From positions 27,743,319 to 27,807,318 of the forward strand of contig CM034541.1 in NCBI GenBank assembly GCA_020002185.1: a DNA stretch of 64,000 bases. Direction: 5' to 3'. The DNA is from Paraescarpia echinospica. Taxonomy: Eukaryota; Annelida; Polychaeta; Sabellida; Siboglinidae. This document shows, piece by piece, positions 1 through 12,300 of the stretch. Below the pieces are notes generated by a model. The model made no database searches. It was not told the DNA's origin and saw only the letters and a program-made list of their open reading frames with translations. How positions within the stretch are numbered: the first letter of the stretch is position 1; each line of letters opens with the position of its first letter. The translations under genes and the position numbers were made by a program.

Positions 1-421
1 GTTGATTTTGATTAAGCAATGTGCAGGTTGGATTAGCATTAAGTTCAGCGGCTGTCTCATCAGTTAGCAGTCACACAGAAACCTAATGTTTCGCATTGAT
101 GATTCAAACCACTAGGTGATGATGAGGGTGACTACATACTAGAAATTTCCTCCCTTGTGAACTGGAGCACCTAGCCCAAACTGTCCATCAACAAAACACA
201 ATACCAAAGGGCTCACCATTGACTTCAAAAAGGGAAATAATATTATGCAGTAAAATAACTTTTTTAATTAGATAACATGTAACTGATATTTGAAAATTGT
301 CCCGTACGACACATCACAGTTTTTGCATCTTTTCTTTAGGCATAGCTGATCTCAACTAATAGGTGGCTTCATATTTTACAACTTCTTCAAGTTCTATCAC
401 TAAAATACCAGCGGGAATTAA
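1..421. other. No gene seen; intron or upstream DNA
   Basis: AT-rich sequence with stops in all frames. I searched for an upstream VWA exon ending in phase 0 and saw none here or up to 3149. Confidence 0.5.
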
Positions 422-658
422 TTTGGAAGCACTCTACATAATAACAGCATACCTTATATAGTTAGTGATTGGTGTGATGTATTTTACGATGGTGAACGGT
501 TTCCAGATGAAGTGATCAACATCACAGATGGGGAAGTTAAAGTATCTAGGCGAGGCAAATATTTCTACCCTGCAAGTGCCATTTTGCCGAAGACATGTCC
601 ACTAGTTACTGTGAAAATGGGATTATGTTTTCTGTCCGAATCTGCAGACTTTCATTGA
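422..658 (+). pseudogene. Small ORF fragment with a WCxVxYDGExxP module
   Basis: An open frame without a start codon runs from an upstream TAA to TGA at 656. It reads VSDWCDVFYDGERFPDEVIN and ends in a hydrophobic, Cys-containing tail. C-terminal modules of the form W-C-x-V-x-Y-[DE]-G-[EQ]-x-[YF]-P occur in many invertebrate mobile-element-associated proteins, where they look Tudor-like. I infer a relic of such a protein. It could also be chance; the frame is short. Confidence 0.4.
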
Positions 659-1094
659 ATTTCAAATGGCTGCCTGAACTACAAAACTAACACGATAATA
701 GGATATTCACAAATAGAGATATGGTGAGAAATATTCAGAAATGGTGGACATTTTAAAACCCATGATGGCCGCCATCGGCCACCTCTCCATGGTTGACAAC
801 ATGGCTTTTCTTGTTCCTGGGGCTGTGTAGAAGACGCCCAAATAGTTGTGATTTTCTAATCATTGCCGACGGGACGTTAGATCATGACACAGTGCCCCTG
901 ACTATGCCTGTCTGAACACATTATTCAGCATACTCTATATACGTAATATTGTATTGGCCAGGGGCTGGACAGTGAGTAACCAACAACACGGTGCATCCAT
1001 CGACGATTGTCGTCACAGGAGATGTAAGTGTCCTAGCTGATTGTTCCCCCTAAAACTTCCTTTTTAGTGTTGATTTAGATATTGTAATCCCCGT

Positions 1095-2122
1095 GTATGC
1101 CTCTGCTGCAATTATAACATTCGTAGACTTCCGCAAAGCGTGCCCATCATGGCAAGATGATGAAGATTCTTGAGGTCGATGCTGTTCCCAGATAGCTGAT
1201 AACAGCTATTTCCAACATGTACAGAAACACGCATGCTAAAGTACAATCACCGGATGGAGAAACTGAGCTTGTTGATATAATGGTGGGAGTTCCACAGGGT
1301 GACACGCTAGCACCATATCTCTTCGTGATAGTCGTTGACTAAGCACGGGAGATAAGAGGAATTTATATTCCAGAAAACAAGAAGGAAAAGTAAACGTGTC
1401 AAACGTGTAATCACTGATTTCGAATTTGCTGATGATATTGCGCTCCTATTAGAAGTGATAAATCAGGCACAGGAGCTTCTAACACGAGTGGAATCATGAT
1501 GTGCAAGGATTGGTTTAAAGATTAATCCTGGAAGAAGAAGAAAATGATTGGGAAACACCAGCATCGTTGACAGTGAAGAAGCTGTTTTTTAGAGAAGATT
1601 GAAAACTACAAATACCTTGGCCCCTGGGTTTGCACAACAGACAAAGCCATCAACTCCAGGAAGGCAATAGCGTGGAGAGCACTCAACCAACTAAACCTAA
1701 AAAGGAAATCTACACTTCCACCCCAAACCAAAAGTGTTTATTGCAACGGTAACGTATGTGCTCCTCTACGGATGAGAATCGCGGACAATTACGAAAAACA
1801 CGATCAACAACAAGACGGATGTTTTACAAGAATGCTACGAGTCGCATGAACCATTCACTGGCAGCAGCTTTTGTCAAACGTGGAGCTATACAATGGAATG
1901 TATAAAGTCACTGATAAAATAAGAAGAAGGTGACTGAGATTTGCCAGAGACTGCTACATAGATAAGGATGAAATGGCATCTAAGACCATCCTATGGCAAC
2001 CGACACATGGACGAATAAAGTTAGAAAGACCAGCAACAACTTACATCGACTGCTTAAAGGAATATGTGGATGTAGAGCCGGTGGTGTTGAAAACGGCAAT
2101 GGTAGACAGAGGAATTTGGGTG
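1095..2122 (+). mobile_element. RTE-like non-LTR retrotransposon, 5'-truncated and broken
   Basis: Reverse transcriptase landmarks appear in order but in shifting frames: ITFVDFRKA (about 1115), GVPQGDTLAPYLF (about 1287), EFADDIALL (about 1430), the YLG strand (about 1612), then LRFARDCY and a terminal KTAMVDRGIW (about 2095), the usual C-terminal motif of this class. Known: such enzymes copy their own RNA by target-primed reverse transcription. Several stops and frameshifts make it dead. No endonuclease part is visible upstream. Confidence 0.8.
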
Positions 2123-2124
2123 GC

Positions 2125-2157
2125 GGGAGTTCCACAGGGTGACGCGCTAGCGCCATA
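2125..2157 (+). repeat. Second copy of the RT core stretch of the RTE element
   Basis: The 33 bases here match 1285-1317 with two differences. The stretch encodes GVPQGD, the catalytic-domain motif, but sits directly after the C-terminal end of the same element. It is followed by a (GTGAGTGG)n-like minisatellite at about 2163-2198. Confidence 0.8.
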
Positions 2158-2198
2158 CGTAGGTGGGTGGGTGAGTGGGTGAGTGGGTGAGTGGGTGA

Positions 2199-3149
2199 GT
2201 GTGATGTCTCTACAACCGTCAATCATGGAAGTCGGCAAGGGTGAAAGTTAAAGAAAGAATAAATTGAGTAATTGGTAAAGCCACAGTTTACAAGGGTGAC
2301 AGGCTTCACACTTCTGAACTCAGGACACAAGAAAGTTTAAATTTGTATCAATATGCTTCGGACTCAAACACAATAAAGGACTGTCAGATGGGAAACGTAG
2401 TTCACAAAGATTGCAAAGAAACAACAGTTGCAGCCTCGTAGTCGAAGTCACTTCCTTCAGCGTCAGTGGCACTACGGAAAACGTCAAACGTGTTCACTTG
2501 CAGACGTATGGTCACATGTACCGGGTATTTGGAAATCAGCCTTGAAGAAACGGCCGCCTGATCAAAATCCAACAGAATTCGTTCGAAATGTCGATTTCAC
2601 TCTCCCCACTCACTATGAGGGAGTCGCCATTTTCCCCGGCCATCGTGGATATTTCAATAATGCCAGGGTGGCAACAAGCATAGTCTGAGTCAGCAGACAT
2701 CTCGCTTATGTAGCCAGTTGTAATTTATGGTGTAACAACGAACTGATGATACATTAGATTTTGGCAGCCATTTTGGATTATCGGGGTATCCCTGTGATAT
2801 CCCTGTGCCGCACACTGCCACCACAGTTATACCTGGATTGGAATCCTAGCGTGCATAAACATATATTCAGACCCAACAAGTAAGTATATAGGTAGAATCG
2901 CATTGAAATTATGGTCAATTCAATGTATTTTCACCCATAGACGGCGGTCATCTTGGATATTTCAAATTCCTCAAAGATGTCACAGTGGCATCATACAATT
3001 TCCGAATCGCTAGACCTTATAGTTCTGTAAACCACCAAACACATCGGGTAGTATCCACTGCACAGTTAAGCTCAAAATTACTGTTTGACATCAGGACTCT
3101 AATGTGATTTATAAACTATGTCTCAACTCTAACTATTGCATTGTTTCAG
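2199..3149. other. No gene supported
   Basis: An 87-codon + frame at 2428-2688 is unmatched and without splice logic. Two short motifs of the 'ATTTTGGATAT/CATCTTGGATAT' type (about 2640-2780 and 2940-2960) resemble the 'atggcgg/catttt' modules common in the satellites further right. Confidence 0.4.
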
Positions 3150-3366
3150 CTTTCAGTGTTCGGCTTCTCAGATAACAAAGTGCAAGCATGTGGGGCGCCC
3201 CAAGGCTGCTATCACAACAAGTCGGTTAGTCCGTCGGGTTTTGCGCTGAAACAGCTACTTACCTTCATATCACTGCTGTCAGCCAAAGGCGAAACGCGCT
3301 ACAAAGCCGCCATCTGCAAGGCGATAGAAGTGCTCGGATACCAAGACAAGGCCACGCGACACAAAA
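3150..3366 (+). CDS. CACHD1: CACHD1-like exon, VWA domain part 1
   Basis: The exon follows a pyrimidine-rich acceptor ending in TTTCAG at 3149 and ends before the donor GTGAGTCC. It encodes 72 codons plus one base. The stretch FALKQLLTFISLLSAKGETR followed by YKAAICKAIEVL is the typical late VWA pattern (helix, then the G-x-T-x-Y-x-x-A segment). It begins in phase 0, so an upstream exon with the DxSxS part of the domain must lie before it; I did not find that exon in 1-3149. Confidence 0.75.
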
Positions 3367-6300
3367 GTGAGTCCGTCGATCAAAGTCAATGTTATAGCAC
3401 CTCATGTCAGATATGTTGGACGTAGTAATCATTGTTGGCGTAAATACTATGAGAACAATTACGCACCACAGTTGTTGAGTTATTTACGCTTTATTTAATG
3501 TTTCTATTTACGTATATGCAATGTAAATGTCTATTTATATTACATACCATTTAGTGCATACGATTCCAAAGTACTCGTGGGGCTGTTTTCCAAAAGGGCT
3601 TTAAACAGGGGTTGGCAGCATCCACACTGCTAGCATAGGTTTCTTGTATTTTCTTTTTAACTGAACTATAAACTGATAATTTCAAAGTATTAACCAATAT
3701 TTTAGGAGTCGGTTCCAATCGAAAAATTACTGTGATCGTCATGAATTATCAAAATCATATAATATGCCCTAAAAAGCGTAATTTAATTTCAATGACTGGT
3801 ACATGCATGAATGAATGTACGATAGCAAAGTATCTCGGAATATTGCACTTTCATTTATAAATTTGATGTGTTTGTTCATTTCTTTGGGTACGCCGGATAC
3901 AAATCTCTTCCTAAGCTAGTTTAGTGATTGCCTCCAATATATCTTCTACTGGATGACTGACAGCAAATTAAAGTTAAACGCAATTAAAACTGAATTTCTC
4001 ATCATTGATACTCCGAATCAGGGTGGCAAACTTGATGGTTGTTTTCCCAACGCGCATGCTGACTCAACACATTATACCAGCAACCCCAGCACGGAATCTA
4101 GGAGTCATCTTTGATAATAGCTTCAATTTTAGATAACACGGTGGTTTTTGCTGTTGGTAATACTACCAGGCATTCACAGTTATATGTTTATCAACTAACT
4201 GCTGATGTCCTTACGAAGGTACACTAGTTAGAAAACCGAATATTAGAGTTAGGCATATTGATATGTTGATGGAAGATGAACAGCAAGATACCGTTTACGA
4301 GTCAATAAAGCGAACAACAGAGGAGCTGGGGACCTATTTGTCTACCTACCTAGCCTTTTCGCTCACACTGGAGCATAATGCTCAACACATTTCCTCCAGG
4401 CAGATCGGTCTTGGGCCAGCCAGCTCAGTTCATGCCAGTTCTTCCATGCCAGCTTCATTTCTTCGTCCTTCTCCAGGTGCCCAGTGGTCTGCCTCTTTTC
4501 CGTTGTCCAGGTGGTGTTGTATGCTGTTTCTGTCCATACGAAGTTCGTTTCACTTCATCAATGATGTTATTGATGTTGGTGCGTACCAAGATGCTCTTGT
4601 TTGTCACATGCTGCTACCAACGTATTCTCAGGATTCGTCTGAAACTCCTTCCTTCAAAACGTCTGAGTCGGTTCTCGATCTTTTTATTGGTTCTCCATGT
4701 TCCTGACGCGTATACTAATACTGCGCGAGCATTTGATCTGTATATTTTCAGCTTTGTCTTGGTGTGCAAGGTAATGGATCTCCAAATGTTGGTGAGTTTG
4801 TAGAAGGCTTGTGCTGCCATACCGACCCTGGTGGATATCTCCTTTTCTATGTTGCTGTCTGCTGAGATGAAGCAGCCAAGATACTTGAAGTCGTTCACCT
4901 CCTCTAGGACGTTCCCTCTCGCAGTTAACTTTCTTGCACTGTGGGTCTTTATCTTCATGAGTTTGGTCTTGGATGGATGTATCTTGAGACCAGCTGTTCT
5001 TGCTGTCCTGTCTACATTGTCTAGTTTTTCTTGGATGTATTTTTGGGAGTGTGACAGGAGGCCAATATCATCCGCAAAATCTGTGTCTTCGAGTCGTCCC
5101 GTTAGTCTCCATATGAGTCCTCTTGGTTGATCACTCATGATTTTTCTCACGATCCAGTCGATGACTGCTAGAACGAGTAGTGGCGAGATGACACATATTT
5201 GCCTTACATCAATCCTCGCATGAAACCAGTCTCTCTGCTGCCCATCATGCCTCACACAACAGTGGTTGTTTGCGTACATGTCCGTCAGGATGTTGATCCC
5301 TTTTGGTGGGAAGCCGTATGCCTGTAATGTATTCCACATGGATGGATGGTGGATGCTGTCAAAGTCCTTTTCAAAGTCGATGTAGTTGATGTAGAGGGAT
5401 GAATTCCACTCAGATGACTGCATAAATATAGTCCGAATCATAAAGATCTGTGCACGATCTCCCGCTTCTGAAGCCTGCTTGCTCTTCCCGAAGTCCTTTC
5501 TCAGTACTTTTCTTGATTCTTTGTAAAAGTTCTCTGCGGAAAAAAATATTTTGCTTGGTACATACAGGAGATTTATGCCCCTCCAGTTACCGCACTATGT
5601 AAGGTCGCCTTTTTGGGTAGTTTCACGATGATTCCCTTCTTCCATGCCTCTGGTTCTCTCTCTTCTTCCCACATGTTGTTGAACAGATCAACGAGTGCAC
5701 TCGCACTAAGGCGGGGTCTGCCTTCAGTATGTCAGCCGTAATTCTGTCCTCTCCTGGTGCTCTGTTTTCTTTGGTCTGTCTGATGGCCTTTTCGATTTCC
5801 TGTTATGTTATACGTCCTTGTTTCATCTCCAGCTGTTGTCCTGTAGTATGTATATCAGCTGCTTCCTCGATGTCATCTCTGTTTAAAATCTCCCGGAAGT
5901 GCTCTGCCCATCTGTTGAGCTGTTCAGCTTCCTTGGTGATGACGTTTCCATTCTTGTCCTTGACAACTGTCAATTTGTTGGACTTGTTTCCTGCCAGGGT
6001 CTTTGTGATTTATAGACGGTTCTCATGTCACCCCTCTGCTGCTTGTGCTTATCTTGCTAGCTCGTCCATGTACACTTTCCTGTCGTGCCGGATGCTCCAT
6101 TTCACTGCTATGTTCTTTTCTCTGTACTCCTGTGCTACCACATCCTTGTCTTCTGTCCTGCAGTCCAGTAGACGACGCTTGGTGACTCTTCTCTCTTCGA
6201 TGAGCATCCAGGAGTGGTCCGTGATCCATTCTTTCCTCTGTTTTATACGGTCTCCCAGAATGTCCTTGCTGACACAAAAGAAAACCTCCTGAATCTTCTG

Positions 6301-9300
6301 GCATTGATCATTGAGGTCATCTACTGGGATATCGCTTAGGATTTGGAACCTGTTGAGTAGTTCCAGAGTTAACTGTTTTTTCACCTTGGGATCAATCAAT
6401 CTTTGGGAGTTGAAAAGCTGTTCTGTTGTTTTCTGTTGGGTTTTTCGATGTTGATCACCTTGACATCTTCCAAAGATCGCTTCCACTTCTGGTTGATTGC
6501 GATGTGATCTGTTGATCTTTGTTGCTTGTTCTGCCATCATGGCTGGTCCACGTTAAATTGTCGACTGTCTTGCGTTGAAAGATGGTACCACCAATGATTA
6601 GTCTATTCTCTGAGCAAAGGTTTGCAATGTGCTCTCCATTGTCATTTCTCTCACCTATACCTTGTACTCCCATGCAGGCTTCATATCCTTCGATATCCGC
6701 GCCCACTTTGACGTTCATATCTCCCATGACTATCACTATGTCGTGTCGTGGTGCCCTGTTCAGTATTAACAAATTTAGAATAAAACCTTGCTCTGGTGAT
6801 ACGTGAATCAACTGGTTCCCATTCTATCAGACGTTTCTCGGCGAGTTTATCCATGACGAGAGCCACTCCTTCGTGTTGTTGCCCACCAGTTCGCCCAGAA
6901 TAACATATGGTTTCTCCTGAGGAAAGCGCCAACTTGCCAGAGTCAGTCCATCTCACTTCACTCAGCCCCAGTAAATTGATGTTGTATCTTTTCATTTCAC
7001 TGATAACTTGTGGTGTACGTCCTGTCTCATATATCGTTCGCACCTTCCATCCTGCCACTCTCACGCTTTGCTTGGGTACTACCAGTGACTGTGTCGGAAC
7101 AGAAACTTCCATTCGGCTTTCAACCATGCTTGTCATAAGCGGCATAGTTGCCTCAGCCCGTTTCTGTAGTAAGGCTGTTGTTACGTGGTGGGTTGCTAGC
7201 CCAACGCACAACCCTCCTCCTTTCTCATCCTGAACTTGGGATCAGGCAATGGTAGAGTTGAGTAGCTGGGAACAGCTTGAGAAAGGCTGGACATGTTCAG
7301 AGCATGGGTGAGGAAGCATTGACAAACAGAACAGCAGAAGCTGAAGGGAGAAGGAGAAGCAGAAAATCAATAATAATAAACAGACTCAACAGATGTCACG
7401 AAAGAGCATGGAAAAACAGCCGAGAGTGAGAAATAGTTGTAGACGATCGAGACGGGTGGAGGTGGAGAGGTATTGTCGAGAGGGCGAAACCAAACGAGTC
7501 AAGTGGTTCAAACCCAGCAATGATTCCACAAGAGGAGGAAGACGGAAACAAAGAATAGAAACAGAAGACGAGGACGACGCCAAATGTACAGAGTAATTGT
7601 ATGTACTAAGCAGATAACACAAAATATGTACACAAGAGAAGGTAAGTCATTATTGCACAGCTATTGAAATGTAACCAGCTTCTAGCAGCGCTGCTGTGTC
7701 GTGCATGTTTTGGGACTGTATAAATATAATGTCTATAATATATGTATACTTATAATATCAAATATAATGTAATTCGATTGTTTAGTCAGTCAGTATTGTT
7801 CACACATAAATATGGTAACGTGTCTTCCTGTGGTTTAGTAGCGTTGTCTTCTTTTAGTGCGTGTCATTGTTCTTATCTCTGGTGTCAAACCCAAGGACGA
7901 CATGCACAATATTGCCGAAATGATTGCTAAGGATTCAGAGAAACTCGAACTATCTAAGATAATCACAATATGCGTAGGTGAGTTAAAATCACTTTACATA
8001 TAACAGTGGAAGGTGAGTATAAATATGGCACCTGCACTGTTGTAATTTATTACCGGTAGGTGATTTATATGTAGCGTAGATAATGTGTGATATTTAATTA
8101 TCTGTGGATACGGCTATAAACACTGGATTCGTATATCTGTGACACTCCACCACTAAATAATAATAATAATAATAAACTTCTATAGCGCCTACATCCTCGA
8201 GAATCTGAGCTCAGAGGCGCAACATTCAAGAATCGTTGGGCAAAATCGTTAACATGGACAAGCAAGAGTCGTCATTAGAGCAAAGGACCACGGAGGGTTA
8301 GGGTGGGAAAGCAATTTAACATAAATACGTTTTTTTTACGAAAGGTAACTATAGTCTCAGATGATTTTAAGGTGACAGGGAATAAATTCTATATTTTGGG
8401 TGCAGCTACAGAAAAAGCACGTTTGTATGTAACATATACCTGTAGTTAGTTATAGATAAACAGAAAGAAGTTTATTTGACCCCATGTACATAATATCATT
8501 ATGTTTCTTCTTCATCATCATATTCTTCTTCTTCTTGTAAACACGTAATGTGCATTGACAAACATAGATACACATATAACACATCATACATATGCAAATA
8601 AGTAAGTAATTTGCCAATATGTAGTAAATCAATCAATTTTTTCGAGTTAGGGTCGGTGACTCTTATTAAGAAAAAATGTCGCTCTCACTATTTAAATTAA
8701 TAATTGCATAGGTCCTTTTAATAATAACAACAACAACAACAATAATGTCTATATCATGTGTGTGTACGTGTGTGTACGTGTGTGTTTGTGTGTAGGCGAG
8801 TGCGTGTGCGTTATCAGTTTGTTTGTGTTGCCTGAACATTTGTATATATACTTGCTATACTATAATACTTCGTACATTTGCATCAGATCATGATTTATTT
8901 GTTTTACTTACATGTATAAAAAATTATATTATGCATTTATCATCATATTTGTTAAGAAATAATGTGTCATATACAATGTTAAACATCGTAAACTATCGGT
9001 GCATATTTTCTTTATTGACTAAATCGGGAGTATTATTTACAGCGTGAAGCAAGTCATATTTAAAATATTTCTTTGCAAACTCATAGTTCTAAAGGTATAC
9101 ATTTTATTCGTTAGTTATATATTTTTGTTTTATTTTTCGAGTATTACAATAACGAGTTATATAACACAACTTTTTTTCTGAGGATAGTACGTGTTTTATC
9201 TATTTAATAGGCCAACTATTTTGGAACACTTATTTGATTTTATTCAGTAAGCTTTTCCGTTTTAGATTTGTGTCCCACGGCAATCCTAAATATTGAAATT

Positions 9301-12300
9301 CCTCCTCTTTATCAGTATGTATATCATATATTGTCAACGTAAGAGTCTCTGTGCGTTTACTGGGTGTATGAAAAATCATTTATTTGGATTTGTGCTAGAT
9401 GTGTGTATCATGTATCATTGTATGATGTAAGAATGTATAATTACATACATAATGAAATCAAAATGGCTTGCGAGATATAACTTTCTCACCTTTCTCCGCC
9501 TTCTCCCTGTGCAGGGTGGCTGGTTTTGCAGAGTCCTGCCACTTCAACTTGGGCCTCCCTCTCGCTCGTTTCTCCTCTATCATCATTTTATGGCCAAACA
9601 ACTCCAGCCTTCTTATATATACCTTATAAATATATATATATATATAAAAGAAATATAATAAGAGATAATATATATATATATATATATATATAATCAGTAG
9701 AGGTACAAGTTTTGAGCTTTGAGGAACGCCAATTTTTACGGGTAAAATTTATGACTTCATTTCTTCTATTTCAATGTACTGTTTTCTAATTTGTAAATAA
9801 CTGTTTTATATTTTATCCATGAAGAAATACATTATTTCTCCAGCATCGTTACATCGGTAGGGTCTCATTATCTTTGTGTTGCTGCCAGTCAATATCAGCC
9901 AGTTTGGTTTTTTGACATACACCCGGGGCGGTTCCCAGAACGTCTGGCGGGGGCTCGTAACGGGGGTACGTAATGGGAGTACGTAACGGGGGCACGTAAC
10001 GGGGGCACATTCAAAATGTCTAGAGGGACACGCCACTCTAGTGCAGGCATAGTGCGGCCAAATTTCAAAAGTCTAGGGGCGTGTGCCCTCAGCCCGCCCC
10101 CCGGATCCGCCTATATACTGGGTAGCTGTGATGTACAAAACAAGTTTGCGATATAGTAACAGTATTGGAAAACATCACATTTACGACAATAATATGTTGT
10201 AACATTTTACTTGTTAGTTTAAATTCAAAATATATTATGGTGACTTTTATATATTTTTCATATGTCACGTATCATTTTTTATACTATCCTCCAAGTCTTC
10301 AAGGATATGCTCCTAAAAGTAATACTTTACTATCCTGCAGTTTGTAACGTCAATTTTGGCTAAAACAATAAATAACTTAATAAGATAAATAAATAAGTAG
10401 TTAAAACTAAATAAAAACATACAGTCGATGATTAAAACAAAAAAGGGCACATTGGAAATTGGAAAGCTCATTAAATTCCCATTCAAAGCTTTAAAAAAGT
10501 ACAGCTATAATGCACAGATGCCGTTATCTGCTTGATAGGAATAGTAGATGTATTTTATATATCTTTTTGCCGTATTAAAATTACTGTGCAGAGATCTGGG
10601 GAAACACGTACCCGACAAATACTAACTGTACTTTTTTATTACAAAAAAGGTTATCCGCATTATATATGGTGCAAGACGGTTGGATCGTGTGAACCCACTT
10701 TTCTAACAATTACGTGTTCTAAAGTTTTCAGATGTCATAGAATTGAAAACGTGAATATTTATTGTACGAAGCTTACTACCGCGGTTTGCCATTAAATATT
10801 CAGTGTTTGTTTACTAGACGGGAAACGGCGTAATCAATGCGAGCTAACCATGACTTAGAACTACAAAGTGTCTGTTCCACCATGCGATCAATGTATCTTT
10901 GTGTAAACGGAGTGCAATTATGGAATTATCTAAGAACTCAGAACTCAGAATCAATTTATTTGACCTATAAATACGATACATATACAATGATTAACGTAAG
11001 TAATAGATAAGATCGGGAGACTCCCATTAAGATCAATAATATCGATAGCACAGGAGCCACCCCATACATATAAACAACAACAAAATTTACATATCACAAA
11101 TCAGAATAGCATATGCCTTGTTTTATAGTTGATGATTACTCAATGTATCAATATACATATATAATACAAGGACTGATTATATGTACTCTTGTACAAATTG
11201 ACGTACATATGGATATGTAGGTATACATTTCAATACGTATTACGAATTACAGATAAAGCAATTATGAATACGACAACTGGATTCATAATTTAGAATAAAA
11301 TAGCTTTTTGTGTATGTTGAAAAACCATATAGACTGTGGGTGTAAATGTTATTAATGATAATACTTGGTATATCGTTAACTGTCTCTACTACGTTGTGTC
11401 TAATGCATTTCTTTCGCAAATTCATGTTTGAATCTGGACATATACAGATTATTTCTTTCACGTGTGCAGTGCTGATGAATATCATAGATGTGGGTGTTTG
11501 AAAAAAACATTGAAGTAGTAGGGTAAAAGATTGTTAATTAATTTATAGTAATTTTTAATTGTTGGATTTTATAAATGTCATCCAACTTTAGCAACTGAAG
11601 TCTTTTAAAAATAGGACTTGTGTGAGCATTATATTTACTTAAGGATATTATTCGTTTTGCTTTTTTCTGTATTTTGAAAAGTCTATTTGCCTGATGACCC
11701 CATAAAAGTAAGCCATAAATGCTTTCTTAATATAAGAAAACCTATCCAGCTTCGATCATCTAGATCACCTACTTTTTGCTGCTCCATCTCTTTGGAATAT
11801 GCTCCCTCTTAGTGTTAGATCAGTTGAAAATATTACAAAATTCTGTCGTCATTTAAAAACTTACCTTTACAAACTTGCTTATCCACCGTAGCTCCCTAGC
11901 GCCTTGACCCATCTGTTGACAACTGGAATACTACTTATGGCTTTTGAGATTGACCAATCCTTTTGTTTTGATGCGCCTCTGAGCTTGGTTTCCAAGGATT
12001 TAGGCGCAATGGAAGTTATTATTATTAAATGATTGAATAACTTTAACGCAATGAAATTAATCTGACGACCCATCGACGTTATTTTCAGCCAGCTTCTCAA
12101 AATTCGTATGTGTGCAATGAGAAGAACCATTTCGTGGTGGAGGGTCACATTGTAGACGCTATAAATTCAATACTTAAACAGGTTGTCTTGCAATCACATG
12201 ATATTCAACTGCCAGTTGTGCAACTTGTTGTATTGGTGGTTTATATGGGTAAGTTAAGTTGCATTGAGATATTCTACAGTGAAAATAGTCAAACAATGAT

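Noticed and set aside
4263..6292. + strand frames of 99-187 codons
   Set aside because: Antisense shadows of the - strand LINE at 4330-7240.
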